53,960 bases of DNA from the NCBI GenBank assembly GCA_903864505.1, contig CAIPGC010000266.1:1-53960 (forward strand), written 5' to 3'. Under the pieces are notes generated by a model. It ran no database searches. It was not told the origin of the DNA and saw only the letters and a list, made by a program, of their open reading frames with translations. The stretch comes from an uncultured beta proteobacterium (GTDB lineage Bacteria; Pseudomonadota; Gammaproteobacteria; Burkholderiales; Burkholderiaceae_C). Below, one piece after another: positions 9,242 through 17,759 of this stretch (the first letter of the stretch is position 1; the number at the start of each line of letters is the position of its first letter). Made by a program: the position numbers and the translations under genes.

Positions 9242-11878
9242 GTGAATATTGCATCTGAATCCGCCGACCCTGACCACTACGCGAACCCGTCTGCGGTGGG
9301 TCGTGCCGTGCACGCACCCTGGGCTGCGCCAGGCCATTACGACGAGTTGCATGGCTGCACCTCGCCAGCCAGTGACCGCCCTCTCTGCGCTTCTCATTTG
9401 ATAGCTGGTCCAGCAGGCATGACGGGCCCTTGGAGCCAATTCTTCGCCAATTCAGAGTCGGATGGTGCGGGTGACCTGAACCAGCGTTCGGTCAGGTTGG
9501 CACGCCAGATTCGCGACAACGGTGTCACCTACAACGTCTACGCCGACGAGGACGGCCCCCAGCGACCGTGGTCACTGGATCTTTTTCCTTTGATTATTTC
9601 CGCCCAAAGCTGGCAGCAGATCGAGTCCGGTGTGCTACAGCGGGTAAGGCTTCTGGACCGGGTTATGGCCGACGTGTACGGCCCCCAGGACCTGCTGGAC
9701 AATGGGTTGCTCCCACCCGCCCTGGTCCATGCGCATCCTGGCTATCTGCGGGCCATGCATGGCGTCAAGCCGGTGGGGGGATCGCATTTGCACATAGCGG
9801 CATTTGATCTTGCCCGCGGACCAGACGGCAACTGGTGGGTCGTGTCGCAGCGCACCCAGGCACCGTCCGGTCTGGGCTATCTGCTGGAAAACCGGCTGGC
9901 AGTGTCTCGACTCTTTCCGCAGGCCTTCGAGAGCCTTCAGGTTCAGCGCCTGGCAGGTACTTACCGCGCGCTCATGGACAGCATGAAGAGTTTGAGCCCG
10001 GCCGGGCCGGAAGCCCACATCGCACTGCTCACCCCCGGCCCCTACAACGAAACTTACTTTGAGCATGCCTATCTTGCGCGCTACCTCGGTTTGACGTTGG
10101 TGGAAGGCAACGACCTGATTGTGCGTGACCAGCGCCTGTTCCTCAAGACCCTGCGCGGGCTGGTTCCGGTGGATGTCGTGCTCAAGCGGCTGGATGACCA
10201 GTTTCTGGACCCGCTGGAATTGCGTTCGGACTCGACACTGGGGGTGCCTGGCCTGCTTCAGGTCATTCGCGCCGGCAATGTTCTGGTGGCCAATGCACCC
10301 GGCTCTGCCTTTCTGGAGTCACCTGCACTGCTGGGATTCCTGCCGGCCCTGTCCAAGCATTTGCTGGGAGAAGAACTGCAGATGCCAGCGCTTCCTACCT
10401 GGTGGTGCGGAGAGCGCTCGGCCATGGAAGAAGTACTGCCGCATCTTGCAGAACACACCATCAAGCCAACCTATCCAGGCTCGGCTAACCACGGGAATTT
10501 CGATTCGGTGCAGGGGCACACCCTTTCGCCGCGCGAAGTCGATGAATGGGCGAACCGCATCGTGAGTCAAAGCGAAGACCACACTGTGCAGGCCTATCTG
10601 CCACTTTCGCAAATGCCCACCTGGCAAGCCAGCGATGGCCACCCCGGAGTAGTGCCACGCTCGGTCATGCTGCGGGTATTCGCCGTATCGGATGGAATGC
10701 AGTCGTGGCGCGTATTGCCAGGAGGATTGGCACGTGTGGCGGGCGGTAGCGCCGATGTAGCATCCATGCAGAACGGCGGCAGCAGTGCCGACGTGTGGGC
10801 CATCACCGCCCAAGCGGTGGACAAGACCACCCTGCTGCAACCACCACTCACGCCGTCGAGCCTGTCCCAGCGCAAGCGTTTGGTCACCAGTCGCGCCGCC
10901 GAAAATCTGTTCTGGCTGGGGCGTTACACCGAACGCGCTGAAAACTCGGTGCGCCTGGCACGACTCACGCTTGAGGCCTTGGGAGGTGAGGACCAGTCCT
11001 CCCAGCCCCTGCTGACCTGGCTCGGGCGAATGGCCATCCACAACACCCTTGTGCTTCCCGGTGTGCCCGCGCCGACCCCAGTGGCGCAAGCGCGCCGCGT
11101 GTTTGAACGCGCACTGATCGCAAGCCTGGGCGCAAGCAACCAGGCCACCAGTGTGGGCTACAACCTGCGCGCCGTGCGACTGGCAGGAGCGTCGGTGCGC
11201 GAGCGCCTGTCGCAGGAGCACTGGAGCCTGATGCAGCGCGCCGAAGAAGCCTTCTTCCAGAGTTGTTCCGAGCATTTGATCGATGCCGATTACTCGTCAC
11301 TGCAGGCAATGGGATCGCTCAAGATCGCCAGCGACCACCTGGCCGCCATCACCGGGTTGCAAACCGACCGCATGACCCGCGACGATGGCTGGCGGCTGTT
11401 GAGCATTGGCCGCCACATAGAACGTTTGGGATTTTTATCGTCGGCACTGCGCAATGGATTTGAGACAACGTGTGTTCACTACAGCGGAGGGTTTGAGGCG
11501 ATGGTGGCGCTGTTTGACAGCACCATCACGTTTCACGCACAGTACCAGCAAAGCCGGGAAATGGCCGCTCTGATCGATTTGCTGGTACTCGACCGTGACA
11601 ACCCCCGCTCCCTGGCATGGGTAGTACAGACGCTGCGCGGACGCCTGGCCAAGCTCGCCGGCAGTGAGCCCGACCAGCTCAGCCTGCTGTCGCTCAGCGT
11701 CCCCGACCCCAGCCAGTGGCACCTGGAAACCCTGTGCGATGCCGGACCCAATATTGGCTTTAGTAACCTTACCAACCTACTGATGGACTGTGGCGAAGCG
11801 GCCTACCATGTGTCCGAGGAAATCGGTGCGCAGTACTTTACACACTCTGGCGAGGCAGGCCAGAGCCTGGGGGCATGA
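9242..11878 (+). CDS. Circularly permuted ATP-grasp protein fused to alpha-E domain
   Basis: An 878-residue fusion. The N-terminal two thirds (about residues 25-530) match the circularly permuted type 2 ATP-grasp family (DUF404/407): GHYDEL near the start, the YADEDGPQRPW stretch, HPGYLRAM, GLGYLLENRLAVSR and the LTPGPYNETYFEHAYLARYLG core. The C-terminal third (from about residue 545, SRAAENLFWLGRYTERAEN) is the helical alpha-E domain (DUF403). These proteins are predicted to form amide bonds in making a peptide-like metabolite or modification and are usually encoded with a transglutaminase, as here. The GTG at 9242 was chosen because GHYDEL is conserved and lies before the first ATG (9419). 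Between GHYDEL and the next conserved block there is extra sequence containing a TTTGATAGCTG repeat. Confidence 0.9.
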   Translation: MNIASESADPDHYANPSAVGRAVHAPWAAPGHYDELHGCTSPASDRPLCASHLIAGPAGMTGPWSQFFANSESDGAGDLNQRSVRLARQIRDNGVTYNVYADEDGPQRPWSLDLFPLIISAQSWQQIESGVLQRVRLLDRVMADVYGPQDLLDNGLLPPALVHAHPGYLRAMHGVKPVGGSHLHIAAFDLARGPDGNWWVVSQRTQAPSGLGYLLENRLAVSRLFPQAFESLQVQRLAGTYRALMDSMKSLSPAGPEAHIALLTPGPYNETYFEHAYLARYLGLTLVEGNDLIVRDQRLFLKTLRGLVPVDVVLKRLDDQFLDPLELRSDSTLGVPGLLQVIRAGNVLVANAPGSAFLESPALLGFLPALSKHLLGEELQMPALPTWWCGERSAMEEVLPHLAEHTIKPTYPGSANHGNFDSVQGHTLSPREVDEWANRIVSQSEDHTVQAYLPLSQMPTWQASDGHPGVVPRSVMLRVFAVSDGMQSWRVLPGGLARVAGGSADVASMQNGGSSADVWAITAQAVDKTTLLQPPLTPSSLSQRKRLVTSRAAENLFWLGRYTERAENSVRLARLTLEALGGEDQSSQPLLTWLGRMAIHNTLVLPGVPAPTPVAQARRVFERALIASLGASNQATSVGYNLRAVRLAGASVRERLSQEHWSLMQRAEEAFFQSCSEHLIDADYSSLQAMGSLKIASDHLAAITGLQTDRMTRDDGWRLLSIGRHIERLGFLSSALRNGFETTCVHYSGGFEAMVALFDSTITFHAQYQQSREMAALIDLLVLDRDNPRSLAWVVQTLRGRLAKLAGSEPDQLSLLSLSVPDPSQWHLETLCDAGPNIGFSNLTNLLMDCGEAAYHVSEEIGAQYFTHSGEAGQSLGA
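9397..9407 (+). repeat. TTTGATAGCTG element inside a coding region
   Basis: The 11-mer TTTGATAGCTG occurs here within the ATP-grasp gene and again at 31771-31781 in an intergenic gap. Words of this kind (TTTGATAGCTGC and its complement) recur as short dispersed repeats in Comamonadaceae genomes, as far as I recall. Here it would encode part of the peptide HLIA in a stretch that looks like an insertion relative to the family. Confidence 0.4.
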
Positions 11879-12873
11879 TGCAGTTGCGGATCACCCATGA
11901 AACCTGCTACGACTACGCACCTGCGGTCGACATTGCGCAGCATATGGCCTACCTGCAGCCCTTGAACAACAGCCACCAGCACCTGCTGAGTCACAGCCTG
12001 CTCATCACGCCTGAACCGGCGCAACAGATCGCCACCCAGGATGTGTATGGCAACACGCGGCAATTTTTTTCACTGCAAGCGTCCCACACCCAGCTCAAAG
12101 TCACCGCCAACAGTGTTGTCTCGACCCAGGCTTGCCCGATGCCCGAGAGTGAAATCGGGTGGGAAGAGGTGCGTGAGCGCTTCCGCTACTGCGCGAAAAA
12201 GCCGTTTGATGCTGCCGCGGAATTTGTTTTCACGTCGCCCTACGTGCCCCGCCACGCGGAGTTCGCTGCCTATGCGCGCCCCAGTTTCAGCCCAGGGCGA
12301 CCGCTGTTGCAGGCGGCAAGGGACCTGATGCAGCGCATCCACCTGGACTTCACCTACGAAAGTCAGAGCACCCAGGTCAACACTCCGGCACTGGTGGCGC
12401 TGGAACAGAGAAAGGGCGTTTGCCAGGACTTTGCCCACATCATGATCGCCTGCTTGCGCGCCAACGGCGTACCGGCACGCTACATCAGCGGCTATGTGCT
12501 GACCCAACCCGCTCCCGGTCAACCGCGTCTGATTGGCAGCGATGCCTCACACGCATGGGTCTCGGTTTACCTGCCCGACCTGGGCAACACAACGACCGAC
12601 GCGCGATGGTGCGACCTGGATCCGACCAACAATCGAGATGGCTGGGGAACACCCGGGCAAGACTATGTCACGGTTGCGATCGGGCGGGACTATGCCGATG
12701 TGTCACCGATCCGGGGTGTCATCCACGGTGGCGCAAATCACACACTGACAGTAGGTGTGACGGTAGAGCCCTTTGAGGTATTCGCGCCGCTGGGCCAGTC
12801 ACAATCCCAGTCACAAACTCAAGGCTCAAGCCAGGACATGAGTCAAAGCCAACGTCCGGCTGCTATTATTTAG
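11875..12873 (+). CDS. Transglutaminase-family protein (cysteine protease fold)
   Basis: A 332-residue protein with the N-terminal beta region (LRITHETCYDYAPAV) and a transglutaminase-like core. The probable catalytic triad is Cys183 in RKGVCQDFAH, His226 in ASHAWV and Asp249 in CDLDPTNN. Bacterial members of this group are thought to act as peptidases or amide-exchange enzymes rather than protein cross-linkers. It overlaps the ATP-grasp/alpha-E gene by ATGA, and the two form a widely conserved module. The last 25 residues are unusual, a glutamine/serine-rich low-complexity tail (bases 12796-12855) that is not part of the fold. Family assignment is secure; the substrate is unknown. Confidence 0.9.
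   Translation: MMQLRITHETCYDYAPAVDIAQHMAYLQPLNNSHQHLLSHSLLITPEPAQQIATQDVYGNTRQFFSLQASHTQLKVTANSVVSTQACPMPESEIGWEEVRERFRYCAKKPFDAAAEFVFTSPYVPRHAEFAAYARPSFSPGRPLLQAARDLMQRIHLDFTYESQSTQVNTPALVALEQRKGVCQDFAHIMIACLRANGVPARYISGYVLTQPAPGQPRLIGSDASHAWVSVYLPDLGNTTTDARWCDLDPTNNRDGWGTPGQDYVTVAIGRDYADVSPIRGVIHGGANHTLTVGVTVEPFEVFAPLGQSQSQSQTQGSSQDMSQSQRPAAII
12796..12855 (+). other. Glutamine/serine-rich tail of the transglutaminase
   Basis: Alternating Gln and Ser codons (QSQSQSQTQ, then SSQDMSQSQ) built from CAG/TCA/CAA units near the gene's 3' end. The repetitive DNA could vary in length by slippage. The fold is complete before it. Confidence 0.7.
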
Positions 12874-12945
12874 GTAGCGCCTTATGCTTTGTCCACGGGG
12901 GCACAGGTCAAAAGTCTCAATTTTCTCACCCACCGCAACTCCACC

Positions 12946-13404
12946 ATGAACGTCTACGACACCCTCACCAGCATGCATATCACCTTGCCTCCCGTTGCCA
13001 TTCCCGCTGCGGCCTATGTACCATTTATACAAACCGGCAAGATGGTTTTCCTGAGCGGCCACATTGCCAAGAAAGATGGCAAACCCTGGGTTGGCCAGTT
13101 GGGAAAGAATATGAAAACAGAAGAAGGCAAAGCGGCCGCCCACGCGATCGCCATTGACCTTTTGGGTACCCTTCATGCGGCGGTGGGTGACCTCAACCGC
13201 GTCAAGCGCATCGTCAAGTTGATGTCGCTGGTGAATTCCACCGCGGATTTCACCGAACAGCACCTGGTTACCAACGGTGCCAGCGAACTCTTTGTCCAGG
13301 TTTTTGGACCCGAAATTGGCACACATGCCCGCAGCGCCTTTGGTGTTGCCCAAATTCCCCTGGGTGCTTGCGTCGAGATCGAACTGATCGCCGAAATAGC
13401 CTGA
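12946..13404 (+). CDS. RidA/YjgF-family protein
   Basis: A 152-residue cytoplasmic protein of the RidA family, whose classic members hydrolyse reactive enamine/imine intermediates. The segment TGKMVFLSGHIAKKDGKPWVG and the C-terminal GVAQIPLGACVEIELIAE are typical. The arginine that binds the substrate carboxylate in true RidA (in the R-x-A/x-V-A strand) may correspond to Arg in ARSAFGVAQ. It resembles the longer YjgF/'endoribonuclease L-PSP' subgroup with an internal helix containing NRVKRIVKLMSLVNS. The ATG at 12946 was preferred to an upstream GTG at 12889, which would add an atypical 19-residue leader. It stands alone, converging on the SulP gene. Confidence 0.88.
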   Translation: MNVYDTLTSMHITLPPVAIPAAAYVPFIQTGKMVFLSGHIAKKDGKPWVGQLGKNMKTEEGKAAAHAIAIDLLGTLHAAVGDLNRVKRIVKLMSLVNSTADFTEQHLVTNGASELFVQVFGPEIGTHARSAFGVAQIPLGACVEIELIAEIA

Positions 13405-13442
13405 AACCTGCGTCTCAGGGCGCGCCTACCGGCCACTGCGAA

Positions 13443-13464
13443 CCGGGTTCATCGCGGAACCCGG
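13443..13464. terminator. Perfect hairpin between convergent ridA-type and SulP genes
   Basis: Stem CCGGGTTC/GAACCCGG (8 bp) around a six-base loop lies in the 68-base gap between two convergent stop codons. It lacks a T-run on either strand, so it may stabilise RNA ends or assist Rho-dependent termination rather than act as a classical intrinsic terminator. Confidence 0.45.
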
Positions 13465-13472
13465 CAATGTGC

Positions 13473-15689
13473 TTATCCCTGCACATCCTGCCACTGCGTA
13501 ACTGCGTTAACAAGCTGGTTTGACGCATTGCACGCGAGCGCTAGCAGAATGGCAATGGCAAGCGGCGGGTGCTGCTCAGACAGGGCATCGAACTGCGCGC
13601 GCGTCAACACAAAGACCTCTGTTTCTTCCAATGCAACGGCTTCTGTCGGCGCAGACGCCTGTTGCAAGAAGCCATCACCACAGAGCACTGCGCCGGGTTC
13701 GACCCAGGCGACCGACAGGCGATCCCGGTCGCGCTTTCGCAGTGGCACCTCCACCCCCAATCTGCCGCTTCGCACCAGGTACAGGTTGTCGTCACCGCGG
13801 GCCAGCTTCAAGAGTTTTTTCCCGGCATGCACCGTGCGCAACTGTGCCATCTGCTGCACGGCCTCAAGGGCTTGCGGCGAACAACCGGACAGCACCGCCA
13901 TGGCGGATAAATCAACCACACTTTTATGGGAAAAGTCTACCGGGCAAAACGGGTGTTCACGCTCCTCTACCCATTTCAACGCATCTTCCATCTGGCGGAA
14001 TGCAAAGGCCTTGTTGGTCGGGCGCACCACTCCGGTATCCTTTAAAAACCGCTTCATCTTCAGCCCGCTGGGCAGCCCCTTCGGGATGTCGCAGAACACC
14101 AAAAAGGCATTATTTTTTTCCAGTTGGTCCTTGATTTGCTCGAGTACATGGGTGGCCGTCACGTCCAGCGACTGAACCCGGCGCATATTCAGAATCACAT
14201 ACTTGTGTGCCACAGTTTCAGGCTCCAGCGCCGCATGTAGCTGGCTGGCCGTACCAAAGAACAGGCTACCCTGCAATTCAAGCACAACCGCCTCATAACC
14301 CGTCAGTGCAGACGGGTCCCCTGCATTCAAACTGCGCAAGCGGCGGGAAAAAATATCCAGGCCTTCGATGCGACTGCGCACCACGGAGCTTCGTGTCTGT
14401 TCCCGGATGAACAACAAAATGGCCAGGGCCACTCCGATACCCGAGGCCGCAATCAGGTTGCCAAACAGGGCCACCACAATGACCGACAGAATCACCATGA
14501 AGTCCAACCGGGTATCGGCGGTATTGAAAAAAGCCAGACTGCGTCGGTCGATCATTCGAAAGCCGGTCACGATCAGAATCGCCGCCAGCGCGGCCACCGG
14601 CACCCAGGCTATCAGCGGCGACAGCAGCAGCAGCGCCAGCAAAGAGGCCATGCCCGTCACAAAACCGGAGAGCTTGGTGGTACCCCCGCTGGACACGTTG
14701 ATCAGCGATGCGCCCATGGTCCCGGCACCAGGAATGCCCCCCAACAGCGACGATGCCACATTGCCCACCCCCTGACCGATGAGTTCGCGGTTGGAGTTGT
14801 GACTGGAATTGCTCAGGGCATCGATCACCAGGCATGTCTTCAGGGTATCAATAGACAACAGTACCGCAAGTGTCAGCGCCGGGACACCGACCTGAACCAG
14901 TGTTTCCAAGGTCAGTACATCGGTCGCAGGCATGTGCATGCCCAGCGTGTTGAGTAGATCCCCTCCACTTCCGGCCAGCCTTCCGACCAGCAGCGGATTG
15001 CCATCCACAGTGCGCAGAGCCGGGTCCCACCAGGCCAGCAACCCGTAGCATGCCACGCCCGACAGCAGGGCAAGAATGGTGGCGGGAATGGCTTTTGTGA
15101 GGTAGGGCACAAGCAACATGGCCGCCACCACGACCCCACCCACCAGCGCACTCTGCCACAACCAGGCCGAAGGCTGCCCCAGCGTCTGGAGAAAACCTGT
15201 AGCACCGCCCACGCCCAGAAATTTCGGAACCTGCCCGCCGATGATGATGAGACCCACACCACTGAGGTACCCGCTAACCACCGGGAAGGGAATGTATTTG
15301 ATGAGTTGCCCGATGCCCGCCAGTCCTAAACCGATCTGGATCAATCCGGCCAGCAGACCAATCAACGCTAACAGCATCAATGCCTTCTCAGGCGGCATAC
15401 CAGCATGGGCGAATCCGACTGCCAGTGCGGACAACACTGCGGCTGCAGGCGCACAAGGAGCCGTAATCAGTCGCGTGCTGCCCCCCAGCAGCGGCGCCAG
15501 CAACCCCAATGCAATGGCACCCAATATGCCCGCGATGGCACCTTGCGCACCCAGTGAACCACCGAGTGGTGCCACGATTGCCACGCCGAAGGCAATCGCC
15601 GAAGGAAGTGCCACCAGCATGGCGGCGGTACCGCCCCAGAGGTCACCCGCAAGGTGTGCGTTCCGTGGCGGACTACTGGAGTTTTTCAA
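13473..15689 (-). CDS. SulP-family anion transporter with STAS and cyclic-nucleotide-binding domains
   Basis: About 738 residues. The first 410 or so residues form a SulP/SLC26 membrane domain (AGDLWGGTAAMLVALPSAIAFG, then repeated spans and the GAGTMGASLINVSSGG motif). A STAS domain follows (YEAVVLELQGSLFFGTAS ... ILNMRRVQSLDVTATHVLEQI), and the C-terminus is a Crp-like cyclic-nucleotide-binding domain ending in ALSEQHPPLAIAILLALA. Such proteins move sulfate, bicarbonate or other anions across the inner membrane. The start is uncertain: a TTG at 15689 has GGGGGC eight bases upstream and a 17-base overlap with folK; an ATG at 15725 or 15773 would read further into folK without a clear ribosome site. 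The phosphate-binding-cassette match is by eye. Confidence 0.85.
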   Translation of the reverse strand: MKNSSSPPRNAHLAGDLWGGTAAMLVALPSAIAFGVAIVAPLGGSLGAQGAIAGILGAIALGLLAPLLGGSTRLITAPCAPAAAVLSALAVGFAHAGMPPEKALMLLALIGLLAGLIQIGLGLAGIGQLIKYIPFPVVSGYLSGVGLIIIGGQVPKFLGVGGATGFLQTLGQPSAWLWQSALVGGVVVAAMLLVPYLTKAIPATILALLSGVACYGLLAWWDPALRTVDGNPLLVGRLAGSGGDLLNTLGMHMPATDVLTLETLVQVGVPALTLAVLLSIDTLKTCLVIDALSNSSHNSNRELIGQGVGNVASSLLGGIPGAGTMGASLINVSSGGTTKLSGFVTGMASLLALLLLSPLIAWVPVAALAAILIVTGFRMIDRRSLAFFNTADTRLDFMVILSVIVVALFGNLIAASGIGVALAILLFIREQTRSSVVRSRIEGLDIFSRRLRSLNAGDPSALTGYEAVVLELQGSLFFGTASQLHAALEPETVAHKYVILNMRRVQSLDVTATHVLEQIKDQLEKNNAFLVFCDIPKGLPSGLKMKRFLKDTGVVRPTNKAFAFRQMEDALKWVEEREHPFCPVDFSHKSVVDLSAMAVLSGCSPQALEAVQQMAQLRTVHAGKKLLKLARGDDNLYLVRSGRLGVEVPLRKRDRDRLSVAWVEPGAVLCGDGFLQQASAPTEAVALEETEVFVLTRAQFDALSEQHPPLAIAILLALACNASNQLVNAVTQWQDVQG

Positions 15690-16140
15690 TGCTCTGCCCC
15701 CGTACTGCGTGCAACTGGTCGGCATGGACACAATCCGGAGCAATTTCTGCCAGCGGCACCAGCACAAAGGCACGCTCCCACATGCGGGGATGGGGGACCG
15801 TGAGCTTGGATCGGGTTATGTGTGCATTGGCGTATAGCAAGATGTCCAGATCCAGGGTGCGGGGGGCATTGCGGTAGGGTCGGGTGCGCCCCGCTTGCGT
15901 CTCAATGGTTTGCAAAGCCTCTAGCAATTTCGAAGCCTTCAGATGCGTTAACACTTGGACCACCGCGTTTACGTAATCAGGACCGTTTGCATCCACTGGG
16001 GTGCTCGCATACAGAGCCGACCGCCTGTTAAGTACCACACCGTCAATACCGGCAATCTCCTGCATCGCCCGCAGTACCGTTGCCCGTGCATCGCCCAGAT
16101 TGGCCCCAAGGCCCACATAAGCGGTCACGCTGGAGCGCAT
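15673..16140 (-). CDS. folK: 2-amino-4-hydroxy-6-hydroxymethyldihydropteridine diphosphokinase
   Basis: A 155-residue enzyme that transfers pyrophosphate from ATP to hydroxymethyldihydropterin in folate synthesis, in the cytoplasm. Hallmarks are AYVGLGANLGD at the N-terminus, the PVDANGPDYVNAVV segment and the signature RPYRNAPRTLDLDILLYA, whose DLDIL aspartates bind Mg2+-ATP, followed by VPHPRMWERAFVLVPL. The length is normal for the family. It lies nine bases after pcnB in the same direction, an arrangement common in beta- and gammaproteobacteria, and its 3' end overlaps the probable SulP start. Confidence 0.96.
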   Translation of the reverse strand: MRSSVTAYVGLGANLGDARATVLRAMQEIAGIDGVVLNRRSALYASTPVDANGPDYVNAVVQVLTHLKASKLLEALQTIETQAGRTRPYRNAPRTLDLDILLYANAHITRSKLTVPHPRMWERAFVLVPLAEIAPDCVHADQLHAVRGQSIEKLQ

Positions 16141-16149
16141 ATGCTTCCA

Positions 16150-17733
16150 TCAAGCGCCGTTGTCGGCGCCCCCTTGCACGTTGCCATCGGACCGGTCCGA
16201 ACCGGAGCGGCGACGACGACGACGCTTGCGCGGTGCCCCACCATCGCCTTCCGGGCTGTTATAGGACTCAGCGACCGTGCCTGAGGGGGATGTCGCCGCA
16301 AAACTGTCGCTGTTTGCGCTGCCTCCGGCCCCACCCAAAGCTGCCGCTGGCGGGGCACGGTGGATTCGCGGTGCCTGCTTGCGCTTATGCTGCTCCTCAC
16401 GGACCAAGTCCACCATATCCTGGCGAATCGCATCGCTGGCCATGCTGAACTCCTGCCACCAGTCGGCCAGCACTTCCTCGACCTCGCCCACATCGGCACG
16501 CAAGCGCATGAAGTCAAAGGCGGCGCGAAAGCGGGGTTGTTCGACCAGTCCAAATGCGGTGCTGCCCACGCGCTTCTCAAAGCGGGGCTGCATGACCCAG
16601 ATTTCCCGCATGTCGCTGGCAAGCTTGCCGCCACCCGACACATCTCCAATTCGTGCCTGAAACACATCGTCCACCGCATCCATCAGCGCCGGGTGGCTAT
16701 GCTGGCGCTGCTCCAGGCGAAGCATCCAGCCGTCGCGCACATCGGCCCACAGTACGCAAGCCAGCAAAAAGCTCGGTGCCACCGGCTTTCCTTCGCCCAC
16801 ACGCCGGTCGGTGTCTTTCAGCGCCGCATTGACAAAAGGCTGCTCGGAGCGCTCCACCACGACGTCGAGCAGCGGATAAATACCGCGCGCCATGCCGAGA
16901 TTTTTCAGGGTGGCGATCGATGCCAGCGCGTGACCGGTCTGGAGCAGTTTGAGCATTTCATCAAACAGGCGACTCTGCGGCACATCCGCCAACAGTTCCT
17001 GTGACTTCACCAGTGGTGCGGCCGTCTTGGGTTCGAGCTTAAAACCGAGTGCGCTGAGCTTGGCGGCAAAGCGCACAGCACGAATGATGCGCACCGGGTC
17101 TTCGCGGTAACGGGTTGTGGGGTCTCCAATCATGCGCAGGATGCGGTTCTTGCTGTCCTTCAAACCATGGTGATAGTCCACAACCACCTGCGTCAGGGGG
17201 TTGTAGTACATGGCGTTGATGGTGAAGTCGCGGCGTACCGCGTCCTCCTCCTGCGGACCCCAGACGTTGTCACGCAACACGCGACCCGTGCTGTCCACCG
17301 CATGCTTCATGCCTGCCAACTCACTACGGCTGGTCTTTTCGTTGCCCACCACTTGTTCCGCCGCCGCATTGTCCAGGTAGGCGCGGAAAGTGGAGACTTC
17401 TATCACCTCATGTTCACGTCCCCGACCGAACACCACGTGCACGATCCGAAAGCGTCGCCCGATGATGAAAGCCCGGCGAAACAGGCCCTTGACCTGTTCG
17501 GGCGTGGCGTTGGTAGCGACATCGAAGTCCTTGGGGCGCAGTCCGACCAGCAGGTCGCGCACCGCGCCACCCACCACATAGGCCTCGAAACCGGCTTCCT
17601 GCAGCGTACGCACCACCATTACGGCGCGTTCATCCACCAGCGAGGGATCGATGCCGTGGGTCTGGACCGGAACCTCGACACGCTTTCCAAAACCCGTTTT
17701 TCCCAGCAATTTGTCGATAAATCTCTTGATCAT
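16150..17733 (-). CDS. pcnB: Poly(A) polymerase I
   Basis: A 527-residue nucleotidyltransferase that adds 3' poly(A) tails to RNA and so promotes decay. The catalytic head is visible: YVVGGAVRDLLVGLRPKDFDVAT with the DFD metal ligands, FRIVHVVFGR, the RRDFTINAMYYN motif and the RFAAKLSALGFKLE region that distinguishes the family. The N-terminal leader before the head and the long basic C-terminus (RKRRRRRRSGSD) point to PcnB rather than the CCA-adding enzyme. It is 26 bases downstream of the HAD gene and nine upstream of folK. Confidence 0.94.
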   Translation of the reverse strand: MIKRFIDKLLGKTGFGKRVEVPVQTHGIDPSLVDERAVMVVRTLQEAGFEAYVVGGAVRDLLVGLRPKDFDVATNATPEQVKGLFRRAFIIGRRFRIVHVVFGRGREHEVIEVSTFRAYLDNAAAEQVVGNEKTSRSELAGMKHAVDSTGRVLRDNVWGPQEEDAVRRDFTINAMYYNPLTQVVVDYHHGLKDSKNRILRMIGDPTTRYREDPVRIIRAVRFAAKLSALGFKLEPKTAAPLVKSQELLADVPQSRLFDEMLKLLQTGHALASIATLKNLGMARGIYPLLDVVVERSEQPFVNAALKDTDRRVGEGKPVAPSFLLACVLWADVRDGWMLRLEQRQHSHPALMDAVDDVFQARIGDVSGGGKLASDMREIWVMQPRFEKRVGSTAFGLVEQPRFRAAFDFMRLRADVGEVEEVLADWWQEFSMASDAIRQDMVDLVREEQHKRKQAPRIHRAPPAAALGGAGGSANSDSFAATSPSGTVAESYNSPEGDGGAPRKRRRRRRSGSDRSDGNVQGGADNGA

Positions 17734-17759
17734 TTTTTCTTGTGCAGAACAGTGCGTGG

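Noticed and set aside
10319-11275. Open frame of about 318 residues opposite the ATP-grasp/alpha-E gene.
   Set aside because: High GC leaves few stops on the opposite strand; the composition (rich in Gly, Arg, Gln, His) is not protein-like and no domain is seen.
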